Source: Anodontia alba (lineage: Eukaryota > Mollusca > Bivalvia > Lucinida > Lucinidae). From it: a DNA stretch of 64,000 nucleotides. Positions within the stretch are counted from its first letter, which is position 1; the number at the start of each line of letters is the position of its first letter. The stretch is from positions 23,629,320 to 23,693,319 of the forward strand of contig OZ024823.1 of assembly GCA_964016985.1 (NCBI GenBank), written 5' to 3'. Of this stretch, positions 1 to 37,832 are shown piece by piece. A program made the translations under genes and the position numbers. The notes under the pieces were generated by a model. That model was given only the letters and a program-made list of their open reading frames with translations. It ran no database searches and had not been told where the DNA came from.

Positions 1-231
1 TTATATAGTAAAACTGGGGTTTACAGGGGTATACATTATTTTTCTTATTTCTGCTCAAAGACATAGATTGTGGGTACTCGTTAGAACCGCCTCGCCGAGA
101 CGGTTCTAACGAGTACCCACAATCTATGTTCTGAGCAGAAATTTGAAAAATATCAGCGTTTTTATCTGAAAATTTTCAATTTTTTGGAGGTGAAATTTTC
201 TATATATTAGAATAGGCGTGTTTTCGTAATG
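1..231 (+). mobile_element. Foldback MITE copy 1 (left end cut by window)
   Basis: Copy of the window's main repeat. Its terminal repeat ends as GTTTTCGTAATG at 231; the central palindrome (GTGGGTACTCGTTAGAACC and its complement) spans about 53-142. The outer left arm lies before base 1. Confidence 0.9.
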
Positions 232-836
232 AAATTCTTTGGATATACTTTATAGACTGAAAATCATGTAGACTTTCCCCTTACATCAGCAACATTCTTT
301 TGGTGCTGTGAACTTTTGGCAGGTATTCCAAGGCATTGTTCGATATCTTCAATGAGTGACAAGACATTAATTAATACAGAGCATTATAGGCGTTCTATAC
401 AAACAAACATGGGTAGAGAAATGTGAAAAATGCTCATGAAAACATATAAATAGTGGGAGATTGAGAATGCTTTTCAGAACCAAAGAGAACAGAAGAGAAA
501 CACTCTGGGTTGTGCAAGAATGAAGTCCTAGTACTGCTCCAGCGAATTGTTCTCATATATTTAGGGTTGTCAGAATTAAAATGAACAAACTGTGAATTTG
601 ACTTTATTTTTAATCACAATGCTGAAGTACTAATTATTATACATTATATAATCGCAGCTGCAGTTTCTGTTACGTAATCACGCCAGTAAAACTTTCGTTG
701 CCTGATTTAGATTCAATGGATACTGTAGAATATATCAGTGAACAGAAAAAAAGCTCTGCTAAGACTTCACAAATGCTCATGCTTCACTGGCCGTACATGG
801 TGTAAGGCTCCTTTCTTACACGTTGTGCTTTATATG
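232..836. other. Upstream intergenic DNA, nothing recognised
   Basis: Between foldback copy 1 and the GC-rich palindrome before the AKR gene. AT-rich, no open frame, no TATA box convincingly placed, no repeat I recognise. Confidence 0.5.
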
Positions 837-1078
837 AACCGCAATGTGCGAAAACGCACATTCTGACATGTACACCAAAGGGAGTTCATATCAGCCTGCG
901 CATCCGCTCAGTCTTTTCAGAGTCTACGTTCTCCGCATTAAGGAACTGTGCATTCATAGCAATCCAAAATGCGCACAGTGAAGATTCTGATCAGCCTGCG
1001 CGAATGCGCAGGCTGATCTGAATCTTCGCTGGGCGCAAATGTCCGCAGGTACATTTTCGGACGTTTCGGCTCATATGG
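837..1078. repeat. GC-rich palindromic MITE (CTGATCAGACTGCGCG family)
   Basis: Contains AGCCTGCGCATCCGC..., GCATTAAGGAACTGTGC and a hairpin TGATCAGCCTGCGCGAATGC / GCAGGCTGATCTGAATC, ending GGACGTTTCGGCTC. Related copies lie near 21948, 33403, 36556, 43523, 53635, 57920 and 63765. It ends 36 bp before the AKR start codon. Confidence 0.75.
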
Positions 1079-1114
1079 TTTAAAGTATACAGCAGTCAAT
1101 TTTATTATATAAAG

Positions 1115-26999
<25,885 letters not shown>

Positions 27000-27144
27000 T
27001 AGGGAGTCACTTCACACTCAACAACTGTATAGTTTTCAAAGACATTATGGATGCATACATTGGAGTATTGACAACAAGACTAATCAAAGCAAAAATGAAT
27101 ATTTTCGCCTCATATAATGATAACTGGCCACTGTTGCTAGTTTA

Positions 27145-27190
27145 ATTTTTTTTTTTTTTTTTTTTTTTGTTTTTTTTTTTTTTTTTTTTG
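27145..27190. repeat. Poly-T tract
   Basis: Two T runs (about 22 and 21) separated by one G, 146 bp after the AKR stop codon. Confidence 0.9.
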
Positions 27191-28240
27191 TATTTATGTT
27201 ATAGTATGGCTTCTAGTATTATTTTTTTATGTTATATTATTTTTAGGAAAGAAACGGTCCTTTTGCCTTTCTGTTTGTAGTGTTTTGATTGTGGTGCCAT
27301 TGCTGTTAGTGCTTCCTTCTTTCCCTTTGGTGGCTTGGAATGAAAGGATCGATTCCTAATCATTACCTACCTTTCTGTTTGTACGAAAGATGTTAAGCAT
27401 CTTACAGATAATAACTAAAAATCATTTGATGCAATTTATATGAAGAAATATACAATCATGAAGTTAGTCAAGAAAGGTCACAGTCAAGAAGCTCACCCTT
27501 CCCAAGACACCGAGCCATGAAACGATAAGACCATGCAATGATAAGACATAATTGCAATAACCGACATGCAAATTCATCTACAAATGTTGCTTGGGGGAAC
27601 AAAGAACAGGGAAATGAATGAAAATTGGAGTCTTTGTTTTATAATATTCACATGACAGCAATATAGTTTGCAGGGATACCCCACAATCACCTCTTAACTG
27701 GAACGAACACGATTTTCCAAGATACCAAAATGACCTAATTGATCCAAAGGAAAATTAAAGATACAAACTGCACTTCTATGAATTACCGGGAGACTTTTTA
27801 CGGCCATGTCATGGTACTTAACATTAACTGTAGTGGTCAAATAAAATTAGAGTTCTGCTCATGTATGCGCTAGAGGGCGTAAGCAGTGTTGCAAACTTTC
27901 ATTACTGCTTATGAAGAGTCTCAGTAAAACCGAGACTCCTATTTTCTAATCCGTAGTGTGGTCTTTGTTTCCAGGCAATCTTTTTGACGTTTATTTCTAA
28001 AGGTTGCGCATATAACAAATAACTCACTAAAGAAAGAAAATTGGTGTCTCTTTTTATTGAAACACTTCATAGACATACACAGCCTAGTGTCGACTTAAAT
28101 GAATCTCAATTTTTCAAAGATACCAAAATAATGAATTAAAAGACCCGAAGGAAAATAAAATGAAAATTACTGCACTGATAAAGCACATGATACCTAATAC
28201 TAGCTACAGTGAAAACACAAGTGATAATATCAAGGAAATG
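27191..28240. other. Intergenic DNA after the AKR gene
   Basis: 27241-27335 (TCCTTTTGCCTTTCTGTTTG, TTTTGATTGTGGTGCC) recurs at 36180-36260; 27840-27990 recurs inverted at 52820. No gene seen. Confidence 0.5.
27840..27990. repeat. Diverged repeat, inverted copy at 52820-52960
   Basis: TGCGCTAGAGGGCGTAAGCA, GTGTTGCAAA and GTCTCAGTAAAACCGAGACTCC at 27865-27940 recur inverted at 52860-52950 (GGTCTCGGTTTTATTGAGAC, GCAACACTGCTTACGCCCTC). Confidence 0.6.
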
Positions 28241-28544
28241 CACAAGCACGAAGCACCGCCTTCCCGAGGCACCAAACGCTTGAGAGATGAGGAACCAATA
28301 ATGACAAAACAAACGCCACATATGAAACCACCTACGCACAAAGAATAACTGCAACAGAGGAACCACCTTGAAACAGTCAGAAGAAAACTACAGGGGCATA
28401 AACTTGTTTTACCTGCGCAACTCACCCTTATCCCCTGGTACAGCTTCAAGCATCCACAGGGTACAAACAGAAAGATTCCAACAGAAACATAACAAATTAC
28501 TGAGGACAAACTATTGTCTTTTCTCAATTGAAAAAAGGGTAAAA

Positions 28545-29210
28545 TCAAATCCAGGGAGTGCCAAAATCAAGCCACCTCCCTTCCCAGACACTCAGAGGAA
28601 GAGGGAACAGACAAAACCAAACAAGCGCAAATCGACCAAACGTACAAAAAGCACTAAGATTAGCTCTCTCTTCCCCAAGTGAGGTAATCGCAATGCTAAA
28701 AGGACTGAAAAAAATACACAAGAACAAAATAACACAAGGCAAGACTTAAAACAAATTGCCTCGTAGAATAGACCACAAAGCAACAAAGAGTAGGACTAAC
28801 ACCGGGACCATCGCCTTAGAACGGTCAGTAGAATAAACCACCGGGGAGTGTTAAAGCATTTATACATCCGGCCAACTTCACCCTGGGTCCAAATGCTACT
28901 CTTAATACAGAAGTACATAAAAATGTGGTTCGCATAAAGGCTCCCAGCACAGTCAATGCATCAAAGCGAAAACATAAAATCAAATTAATCACTATGATAA
29001 ACAAAGACGAGTATTCATGGCCAGATCTACTGTATGCAAGAGAAAATGAAAACCAATAGTTGAAACACGGCGGGTCAAGCCACAGACATATCGTCAAGCC
29101 CAAACTGGTTAAAGTTTTACGAAGAGGCCGTCATTGCTGCTGAGGCCGAATCGCCGTCGTGCAATTAAAGAGTAAAGCATAGCCTTCAGCAATGATTGGG
29201 TTGATAACTA
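28545..29210 (-). mobile_element. Partial copy of the 858-bp element, inverted
   Basis: AATCCAGGGAGTGCCAAAAT through CTTCAGCAATGATTGGGTTG is the reverse complement of the interior of 30855-31712. It ends exactly where the reverse transcriptase fragment at 29205 begins. Confidence 0.78.
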
Positions 29211-29548
29211 CTTGGATTTGAATCTATGTATATCTAATGGTACAGTTTCCACCAAAATTTATGATAAACGGGACGATTTTGATTTTGATATAGTCAATTT
29301 CCCTTTTCTGGATGGCGATGTCCCCCGGCGTACCTCATATGGGGTATACATATCTCAACTTATTAGATTCGCCAGAGCTTCTTCAAATCTTTATGATTTT
29401 TACTACCGTAATAAAGCCCTTACTGCCAAACTTCTTAGGCAGGGCTATCGTTATTTTAAACTTCGTAAGGCGTTTTCAAAATTTTATCGCAGACACAGTG
29501 CCTTGTTAGAAAAAAATAGCGTCAGTCTGAAAACACTTCTGCAACAAT
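29205..29548 (+). pseudogene. Reverse transcriptase C-terminal relic (YDKRDDFDFDIVNFPFLDGD type)
   Basis: An open frame reads STKIYDKRDDFDFDIVNFP, GVYISQLIRFARASSNLYDF and LLRQGYRYFKLRKAFSKF, the conserved C-terminal portion of the reverse transcriptase family whose N-terminal half is at 13745-14390. It starts right at the end of the repeat at 28545-29210 and runs in frame into a different LINE at about 29548. Confidence 0.8.
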
Positions 29549-30665
29549 GTACTGTCCACTTGGGAATTAGCAGAAATGTTAAAAATAAGGCAAATATTGA
29601 GGAAAAGATCAGTATTGGGCGTAAGACTGCATATTCACTCATGGGGCGGGTTTTCATAGCGAAAATGGGCTGAAGACATGCTTAAATGGTCACATTTGGT
29701 CTACTTTTGTAGTCCCGAGACTTGTTTATGGGCTTGAGGTACTTACATTACAAAGAAAAGACATTGAAAATCTGGAAAATCTGGATTTTCAGAGAAAATC
29801 GCTAAGACAGATACAGGGTCTCCCAGATAAGACTTCAAACAGTATAACCCTGGCATTGTTGGGCATTTTGCCTCTGGAGACAGTCATTCATAAAAACGCT
29901 CTGAATCTATTCATGAATATAGCGCGCAGTAAGGACTGTATTGAATATGAAATAGCTGAAAGACAACTCGTCATGAAAGGTGATCAAGAAAAAAGTTGGT
30001 TTAATTCCATAAAATCTGTCCTGGATACGTATAATCTCCCCTCAATTTTCTATCTTTTTGACAAGCAAATATCTAAGGCTGAATGGAAACATACCCTTAC
30101 AAAATTAGTTAACTCTCATATTGAGGCCTCATGGCGGTCTGAAATTAGCAGTAAATTATCTTTAAAATATGTCAATCCCCGTTTAATTAAAGTAGGAAAA
30201 GCACACCCAATATGGGCCACAGTTAGGAATAGTATTGCTGATAATAGGAGGGCACAACTTAAATGCAAGCTTTTGACTGGCTCTTATATTTTGCAAGGCA
30301 ATAGGACTGCATTCAATCAATACACAGTTGATTCTACATGTAAACTGTGTTTAGCTGCTCCAGAAACTCGGCAACACTTTATAGCAGAATGCTCAGCTTT
30401 TACCCCTGAAAGGGAAGTTTATACGGAAAAACTGCAGAATAGTTCGGTTCTTAGAGCTGCGGAGTGCGTGGATTTAACAGACCCAGAGGTGTTTACTCAG
30501 CTCACACTGGACGGTTCAGTTTTCGTGACTAGTGACGAAGATATTGCCCAATTGGAACTATTCTCAAGAGAGTTCATCGGTCAGATCCATAGAAAGAGAG
30601 TAGCAAGACTTAAACAAGTTTCACAGTGTTACAATTGTGTGGCTGTGTTGTATATAAACTTTTGA
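29548..30665 (+). pseudogene. LINE C-terminal fragment with CCHC-like knuckle, one frameshift
   Basis: Reads NIEEKISIGRKTAYSLMG, a frame change near 29645, then STFVVPRLVYGLEVLTLQ, DFQRKSLRQIQGLPDKT and a 269-residue open stretch (29856-30665) with LLGILPLETVIHKNALNLF and the C-terminal knuckle CKLCLAAPETRQHFIAEC (C-x2-C-x9-H-x4-C). This is the usual layout after the RT of several molluscan LINEs. The region ends in an ACGATATAACAGAACAGAAC-like tail near 30800. Not a host gene. Confidence 0.82.
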
Positions 30666-30799
30666 ACTGCACAAGCTGTATATAACCTTCACCAGCACTA
30701 GTGCTAAGTAAAGAGCTTATAAATTTTCCTGTACTGAGTGCAGGGTGCCCCAACAAGACAACGGGGGAACCTTACGATATAACAGAACAGAACAAGGTA

Positions 30800-31712
30800 T
30801 ATCGGAACCAGAATTTTACCGTGACTTAGTATACAGATTTAGAAAAATGTAGGTAAATCTAACTTTTCGGAGCAATTCAGAAAACTTATTAACCGTTATA
30901 AAAGAATTGGCCTGGATATTATGCGGCAGACTGCATGCCTATTTGTCAACCCAAACATTGTTGATCGCTATGCTTCACTCTTTAATTGCACGACGGCGGT
31001 TCGGGCCACAGACTCAATGACGGTCTCTTCGTAAAACTTTAACCAATGGGTTGGGGCTTGACGATATGTCTTTGGTTTGGCCCGCCGTGGTTCAACTATT
31101 GGTTTTCATTTACTCTGGCATACAGTAGAATTAGCCACGAGTACTCGCCTTTGTTTATTATAGTGATTAATTTGATTTTTATGTTTTCGCTTTGATGCAT
31201 TGATTGAGTTGGGAGCCTTTATGCGAACCGAATTTTTATGTGTTTCTGTATTAAGAGTAGCATCGGGACCCAGGGTGAAGTTAGCTAGCTGTAAAAGTGC
31301 TTTAAACCCCCCGGTAGTTTACTCTATTGACCGTTCTAAGGCGGTGGTCCCGGCGTTAGTCTTACTCTTTGTTGCTTTGTGGTTTATTCTACGAGGCGAT
31401 TTGTTGTATGTCTTTCCGTGTGTCATTTTATTCTTGTGTTTTTCAGTCCTTTTAGTATTGCGATTACCTCGCTTGGGGAAGAGAGAGCTAACCTTAGTGC
31501 TTTTCGTATGTTTGTTCGATTTGTGCTTGTTTGGATTTGTCGGTTTCCTCTTCCTCTTGGGGTCTGGGAAGGGCTGCGGTTTGTGATTGTGGCACTCCCT
31601 GGACTTTTCTGTTACCTTTTTTTATGCAGTCTGCCGCATATTATCCAGGCTATAGCCAATTTCTTTTGTAACGTTTAATTAGTTTTCTGAATTGCTCCGA
31701 AAAGTTAGATTT
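30800..31712 (+). mobile_element. 858-bp element with ~85-bp inverted ends (full copy)
   Basis: AAATCTAACTTTTCGGAGCA from 30855 faces TGCTCCGAAAAGTTAGATTT ending at 31712; the inverted match runs through CAATTCAGAAAACT..ATTAA and CCTGGATA-TATGCGGCAGACTGC for about 85 bp per end. Similarity with the copy at 58695 extends to about 30800. Partial copies occur at 12449-13150, 28545-29210 (inverted) and 58695-59512. Several frames stay open, but they are not conserved as protein. No target duplication was identified. Confidence 0.8.
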
Positions 31713-31779
31713 TCTCACAATTGTTCCTTAATTGTGATGCAACTCCCAATAAAAAATACATTGTATGTGTTCGCGTAGA

Positions 31780-32530
31780 GTCCTCTGCCTAATCAGTGAA
31801 GTATCACAGTAAACAGAAGTAATCAGAAAACTGCAGTGAAACAAGTAGATGGGTCAGTGGCGTTCTGAAGCCAGAGTAAAAGAAAACCATAAGTTTGTCC
31901 ACGATGGGCACGGCCACAGGCATCGATAGTCAGGTGCTACCTTCTGGAACAGATTGAGGAAGGAACTTTTATTCAGTCTGAGGCCCAGTCGTTCGCTACG
32001 CAATCGAAGATAGCAGCAATGTTATGCATAATAAGTCTTGCATAGTAAATAAGTGGACTCAGGAACTAATACAATCAGATCCACATCAAATTCAACATCA
32101 AAGGGAAGGACAAACTTTATACAATTAAACAGCCACAAAAAGAACAGATGGCAATCAGAGCTGACAACCCTTTCCGAAAAAAGGTGGCAACTCTGTAACC
32201 TAAACTTAACTGAATATATATTTAACTTACATACTTTCTAAAAGAAAAACATTTGTAAGTGAAACACTACAGAACATTTAACAAAAAGTATCACAATGAA
32301 AGTATCACCTTGTAACTGTCAATAATAAATTACTGGGGGGCTTATACGAGCTGTACGGTATTCGAACACTCGCCCTCAGCTTCCATTCAATATATTTGTT
32401 CAGTCCACGTGGTGGTCCATGAATCATTTCGGGCAACAATTAACTGCAGCTTGCCGCATAATATTCATGTTGTAACCTGTCTTTTGTAACGATTGACAAT
32501 CGTTTTGAATTGTTCCAAAAAATAAATCAG
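31780..32530 (-). repeat. Interspersed repeat, second ~0.7-kb family
   Basis: GTCAGGTGCTACCTTCTGGA, AACAGATTGAGGAAGGAACT and the end AACTGCAGCTTGCCGCATAA, TTGTAACGATTGACAATCG match 8937-9240 with diverged filler between. Confidence 0.55.
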
Positions 32531-32539
32531 TATTCGTTT

Positions 32540-33400
32540 TAAAGTCAGTTTACCAACAACCAGTCTGGATTTCCATGTTCTAGCTTAATCGTTGACCTGC
32601 TGACTATAAATGAAAGCACACAACTTTAGAAAAGCCTTTTACGTGGAAAAGTATGATTTGTACAGGCTTTTCCCAATGATGACATGATGTGTATCCTTAT
32701 ATTTATATCATTTAATGCTCCGAAATGGGGGCAATTTTAAATGCCAGTTAGGTGTTTTTCTCGTGGAAATGAAGAAATATTTGTTTTACAATTTTAGCCT
32801 AAAATATATGTTAGACCTAAAGGTAATAAAAAATTAATAGCTACTTTATATGTGAACATAGACTTCCGTTTTCCGAGTTTACCGTACAGCAGCCGTTCAT
32901 ATATATATATTTTTTATTATTATTTTACACCGAAGTTTGTCTGTCTTTCTGGATTCTGGTATGCACACATGTATTTGTTTTAAACATAGTTTTATCCAAG
33001 ATGCGTTACAGCACGTTGATACAATATGAAGCCTATGATCATTTATATTAAATTTAAGTGATCGTTTGACAACCATTGGCAGGTATACAACGGGACCGAA
33101 AATGATGTTGAATACAGTTTTCCAGTACAATTTGGCAACGTATCTATTTAGCACCTTCGTGTTCCGTATTTTATGTAATCTCGTTAAAACGTCTGAATTA
33201 TAGAAAATATTATAAGTGCAGATAAAGAGTTTGGACATACAATGTACGTACGCTCCTACAGTCACCTAGCAAGGAAACTTTAATTACAATCAATCAATTT
33301 GCTTACAACCCTTATATTATTCATTTACAAGAACAAAAATATAGTATTAAAACGTTCAAATCTGTGTGTAGATTATAAATACAATCGTTATATTAACTGA
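32540..33400. other. Intergenic DNA, one unassigned open frame
   Basis: A minus-strand frame of 122 codons (33265-32897) has no motif I recognise and an AT-driven composition. I do not call it a gene. Otherwise nothing recognised. Confidence 0.4.
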
Positions 33401-33402
33401 GC

Positions 33403-33622
33403 TGGGCCGCAGGATTTCCTACAGGAATGCATGTGCGCCCAGCTAAGACAGACCAGCCTGCGCATCGGCCTGCGCATCGGCGTAGTCTGATAAATGTTTT
33501 CGCTGTCCGCCTGATGACGCTTTCGATCCTTGGCTACCCACAGAGTGCCTGCAAAGAATCTGATCAGACTGCGCGAAAGGCTGATCTGAGTCTTCGCTGG
33601 GCGCACATGCAGTCCTGCTTCA
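33403..33622. repeat. GC-rich palindromic MITE
   Basis: Contains TGCGCCCAGCTAAGACAGAC, a duplicated CCTGCGCATCGG, CTGATCAGACTGCGCG and CTGAGTCTTCGCTGGGCGCA; the two ends are complementary (TGCGCCCAGC / GCTGGGCGCA). Confidence 0.75.
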
Positions 33623-33923
33623 ATTAGTATTTAATCTGGCAAATAAAACCAATCTCCAAATCTAAGAAGCGGAAACCTTGATGGCATAATTAAATCATAT
33701 ACTCGTATACCTTTGGCATCGCAAATAAAAAGATAGAAGGATAATGTCAAGACGTATACGAACTAGTCTTTGCCAAATGCCAAAGATTGTTGAAACTAAG
33801 ACGTAGTGAAGGGAGGTCTTCATTGATGATCCAAGAAGCAACAGTGTTAAGAGACTGAATTAACAGGGACAACTACAAGGGACAGCATACATTTCTTACT
33901 ACTGAAAGAGAAAACACTTTAGC

Positions 33924-34203
33924 CATTACGAAAACACGCCTATTCAAATATATTGAAAATTTTACCACCAAAAAATGGCATTTCTTTAGATAAAAAATTC
34001 TGATATTTTTCATATTTCTGCTCAAAAGATAGATTGTGGGTACTCGTTAGAACCGCCTCGTCGAGGCGGTTCTAACGAGTACCCACAATCTCTGTTTTTG
34101 AGCAGAAATAAGAAAAATCATGTATACCCCTGTAAACCCCAGTTTTACTATATAAAAGTGGGGTTTAAGGGAGTCAAAATCATATCGGTAGGTTTTCGTG
34201 ATG
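33924..34203 (-). mobile_element. Foldback MITE copy 9
   Basis: Intergenic; 280 bp between CATTACGAAAACACGCC and GGTAGGTTTTCGTGATG, with central palindrome (centre CCTCGTCGAGG) nearly perfect. Confidence 0.92.
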
Positions 34204-35110
34204 TAGAGACCCAAATCTTGCAAAAAGCCATCGTTCCTTGTCCGAAAAGATATATCGTTTGCGTATATAGAATGACTGGACATTACTTTATACAAAAAGG
34301 CTATAACAATCCAAACGAATTGCATTTCGGCATTTTGCACTTCACGACTTTTCGCTTGTGACTAGCAACTGTACCCAGCATCAGAGTGTAAAATGAACTG
34401 CCTGGCTATTCTGATATCACAATTAAATCTTTGAACGCCGTTAATTCCTGAATGTAAGACCTCACTGTTTACTTTTTTGTCAACCTAAAAACGTTTATAT
34501 TATAGCGAATTGATCTGACATGGAATGCTTATGGAAAAATTATCATTAAGTACATTAGACCAATGTTCCTAATAAGTGTTCTCTTTCAAGATCAGTTTGG
34601 TACAAGAAGACTGAGTAGTGTGTAACAAACATTTCACTACATGTACACTTATGGGTTAATTTCAGTGCATGCACAACGGACAATCCTCATTATATTTTCA
34701 TTCTGAGCATTGCTTTCCATCTTAAAATGGTAATAGTCCGAATCAACAAGTCTTTTGTTATATAATTGGGACTGGACAAATATCGTCTAGTCTATCTTAG
34801 AAAATCGCGCTTAAAACCCCAAATGCAATTCATGTAGATGTACTATATAGTAGTATTATATACAACATTGCAAAAACTTTCTTTCAGTAACAAAAAGTAG
34901 CTCTATATCTTTTAGGTCCTTAGGTTATCAAAATTTAATCACGTTGTCTGTGACTACTAAATTTGCTGCCTCTCTTCCTAAAGGGAGACCACTCTAGCAC
35001 AACAGCATTAACTTCCCTGGGTACGCAAATCTCTTCTATAAGGGGACTATACTTAAATAGAATAGAATTAGCTCTACTTTCTTTAACGCCTAGCACTCTG
35101 GGTTAAATTT

Positions 35111-35263
35111 TCAGCAGACGACATATTGAAATATTTTTCTCTTTGTTCCAGAAAACAGTTTTGACATTTTATGCATATTGTCTGCAGTGGAGACAATTTT
35201 CATGAACTGCCAAATCCCTTTTTCTAGGCAAAATAAGAAAAATATCAATATGTCGTCTGCTGA
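35111..35263. mobile_element. MITE with TCAGCAGACGACATATTGAA ends
   Basis: 153 bp; TCAGCAGACGACATATTGAA at the left and TCAATATGTCGTCTGCTGA at the right are perfect inverted repeats. The best preserved copy of the family at 6170 and 38080. Confidence 0.85.
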
Positions 35264-36024
35264 TGTAGCCTTTAGAGGGGTAATGGTTAAGAGCAGATCC
35301 CTTTGAGACGACGTATTCAGATGTATTCAGACCAGACTACTCTCCATTGGCCGTGGATCCATTTGCTTTTTGAAAAGCGAATCGTATCTTGTAAAATTTT
35401 GAATTACGTGATTTGTTTTTCTTCGACATCGTTGATATTCACGTTCGAGAACTCATTTAGGCTAGAAGACACGGGAGTCCATACAAAGAAGATTAGTACA
35501 CCAGACTAGTGACTTTTAAGGTAGACCTATCTTGAAAGTAGACATTGAACTGTACTTCTTCATTCTTACAAACTATTTGCTCATCGATAGAAGAATAAAT
35601 TGCAGCAAATACTCCTAGTGACGGCGAGGTTGAAATTGCGACCTTTTATCATTAACTTGAAAAGTTGCTAGGGTTCCGTCTTGCAAAATTACATTCAAGA
35701 CATTTCAAATTATTTTTGTTACTAAGGCATATATTCAAGATAAAAGGAAAAAGTAATATTAAGAGCAAGATTGGGCCACGTTAAGATGTGCATAATAATA
35801 TCAACTGATGCTTTGTCCTGTGGTTAGGCATCATACAAAGTGGACTTTATAAACTATCACTATTGTACGTTCTTGCTGTCGTCCTCATCGTTGTTTCACC
35901 TCTGTATTCGTTTTATTTTCATATTCTCGGAGAAGTTGCACTGAGGAGAAACCCTTCACGCGGACAGAACAAATGTCTTGTGTATACCACGGCAGAACTA
36001 ATGGCCTCGTGAAATTGATTTAGC

Positions 36025-36064
36025 CCCCCCCCCCCCCCCCCCCTCCACACACACACACACACAC
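36025..36064. repeat. Poly-C tract followed by (CA)n
   Basis: About 19 consecutive C, then TCC and about 7 CA units; an unusual homopolymer for such AT-rich DNA. Confidence 0.95.
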
Positions 36065-36555
36065 TCCAAGGCGGTGCTTCTGCTGTGGTATACTATTTCT
36101 GTAATTTTAAGTCTTTCCATGAATGTCCTGGTGAAATTTTTATTTTGGATAGCCGTTTGACCAACTTTTGTGAAGGACACTGTCCTTTTGGCTTTCTGCT
36201 TGTAGTGTTTTGATTGTGGTGCCGTTGCTTTAAGTGCGTCATTTCCCTTTGGTGTCTAGACGGAAACCGTTAGGTAATTGTATCGATTCCTGATCAGTGC
36301 CTTCCTTTCTATTTACCTCCGTGTAACCCTCACAGCGTGGTGAAGGATTAGCCTAAATTTGAAATTCGAAAAGCCAAATAAATGTTCAAAATAAGTTCAT
36401 AATAATTTGTAATTTATTCCACAATTGTAATCTTCAATAATCGCGCCACCAAGCGCCCACAAAGAGCAAAAATTAAGTCGTGCTCTTGTGAATTTTTTAT
36501 TTAATTTAGCGATGACAATTTCTGAATTTGTGTTGGAACGATGAGAATATATATG

Positions 36556-36812
36556 AACCTAACGTGAGAAACGTACCTTCTAACATGTGCGTCGTACCTT
36601 CTAACATGTGCGCAAATCGAAGTTTCAAATCAACTTGCGCATCCGCGCAGTCCGATCAGAGTCTTCAGTATCCACATGAAGAAACTTCATCCTTGGCTAT
36701 TCAAATGCCCTCAGTGAAAGTTCTAATCAGACTGCGCGGAATAAGCATGTTGATCTGCATCTTCGCTTGATCAATATGACCAAAGGTACGTTTTCTGACG
36801 TTGCAGCCCATA
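36556..36812. repeat. GC-rich palindromic MITE with internal 21-bp duplication
   Basis: Ends AACGTGAGAAACGTACC and GGTACGTTTTCTGACGTTG are inverted. Near the left end GTACCTTCTAACATGTGCG occurs twice in tandem. Confidence 0.72.
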
Positions 36813-36861
36813 ATATTTGATGACCTCTGTACGGATAGGCACCGAAGGTAAAACATAAAGT

Positions 36862-37096
36862 CATTATGAAAACACGCCTATTCAAATATACTGAAAGTTT
36901 TACCACCAAATAATGAAAATTTTTAGAAATGAAAAATTCTGGTATTTTTTTATATTTCTGCTCAAAACATAGATTGTTGGTACTCGTTAGAACCGCCTCG
37001 ACGAGGCGGTTCTAACGAGTACTCACAATCTAATTTTTGAGTAGAAATAAGAAAAATAATGTATACCCCTGTAAACCCCAGTTTTACTATATAAAC
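36862..37096 (-). mobile_element. Foldback MITE copy 10, truncated at the right
   Basis: Starts CATTATGAAAACACGCC, keeps the palindrome (centre CCTCGACGAGG), and stops matching after CAGTTTTACTATATAAA, losing the last ~45 bp and one terminal repeat. Confidence 0.88.
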
Positions 37097-37149
37097 ATAA
37101 AATAAATTCTATCGTTCTTTACCAATTTCAATGTCATGTTCATGACGTA

Positions 37150-37252
37150 AAGATAACATCCCAGTAAGCATTCTACATAAGTTATCGGCCAGTCAGGGTA
37201 GCTGACGGGCCGATAACGGCCCGCTATAGATTAATAAAGAATGCTCGCTGGG
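37150..37252. mobile_element. TCCCAG-ended palindromic MITE
   Basis: ATCCCAGTAAGCATTCTACA at the left and AAGAATGCTCGCTGGGAT at the right are terminal inverted repeats. The inner palindrome TCAGGGTAGCTGACGGGCC is the one seen at 4630, with most of the left arm deleted. Confidence 0.8.
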
Positions 37253-37671
37253 ATAACGTTCAGTTGTCCGGTTTTTTTTTCTCTCTCTCTCTAGCTAGAA
37301 TTTCTTAAAACTCAAAAGAAATGCAAATACAAAGACTGGTCAAGGTCTTTGATTCTCGCTGCAGTGCGATAACCTCAGAACAAGAACTCATCGCATAGCA
37401 GGCAAACACGGACATCGAAGACGCGGATTAATTTAAGCATTCTAGCAGTTTGATCAGAGTATTTGCTGCCCATTGGTATATGTCGTTGATGGCATCGACG
37501 TCCATGATCTGACAATGCGAACGCTGATCTGGGCCTTCGCTGTCCGCATCTACCATAAGGTCCCTTTCTTCATGTCATGGATACTGAGAACATCATGAAA
37601 GTCTAATTAAAGGAACTGGATACATTTGGTATATTTTCCTCGTTTTTTTTTTTTTTTTTCGCATCAAATCG

Positions 37672-37832
37672 CTTCTAAAAAGGGGTCTACTCTAAAAAGA
37701 CCCAGCTTGCCTCATCACCCTTTCTGAAAAGGGTCTATTCTAAAAGAAAAGAGTTTGCTCCCCTGGAGGGAGAAAATTATTTCCTTTTGGAGTAGACCTA
37801 CTTTTGGAGTAGACCACTTTTCAGAAGGGGAC
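37672..37832. repeat. Palindromic repeat (AAAGGGTCTACTCTAAA family), two units
   Basis: Two successive GGGTCTACTCTAAAA / GGGTCTATTCTAAAA segments face TTTTGGAGTAGACCTACTTT and TTTGGAGTAGACCACTTTTC, i.e. a tandemly doubled palindrome. Confidence 0.65.

Larger units (their letters stand above)
34204..36180. other. Intergenic DNA
   Basis: Apart from the MITE at 35111-35263 and the poly-C/CA tract at 36025, no gene or recognised repeat. Short frames only. Confidence 0.45.

Noticed and set aside
32897..33265. Minus-strand open frame of 122 codons.
   Set aside because: No recognisable domain, no splice or poly-A support, AT-rich composition; chance frame is as likely.
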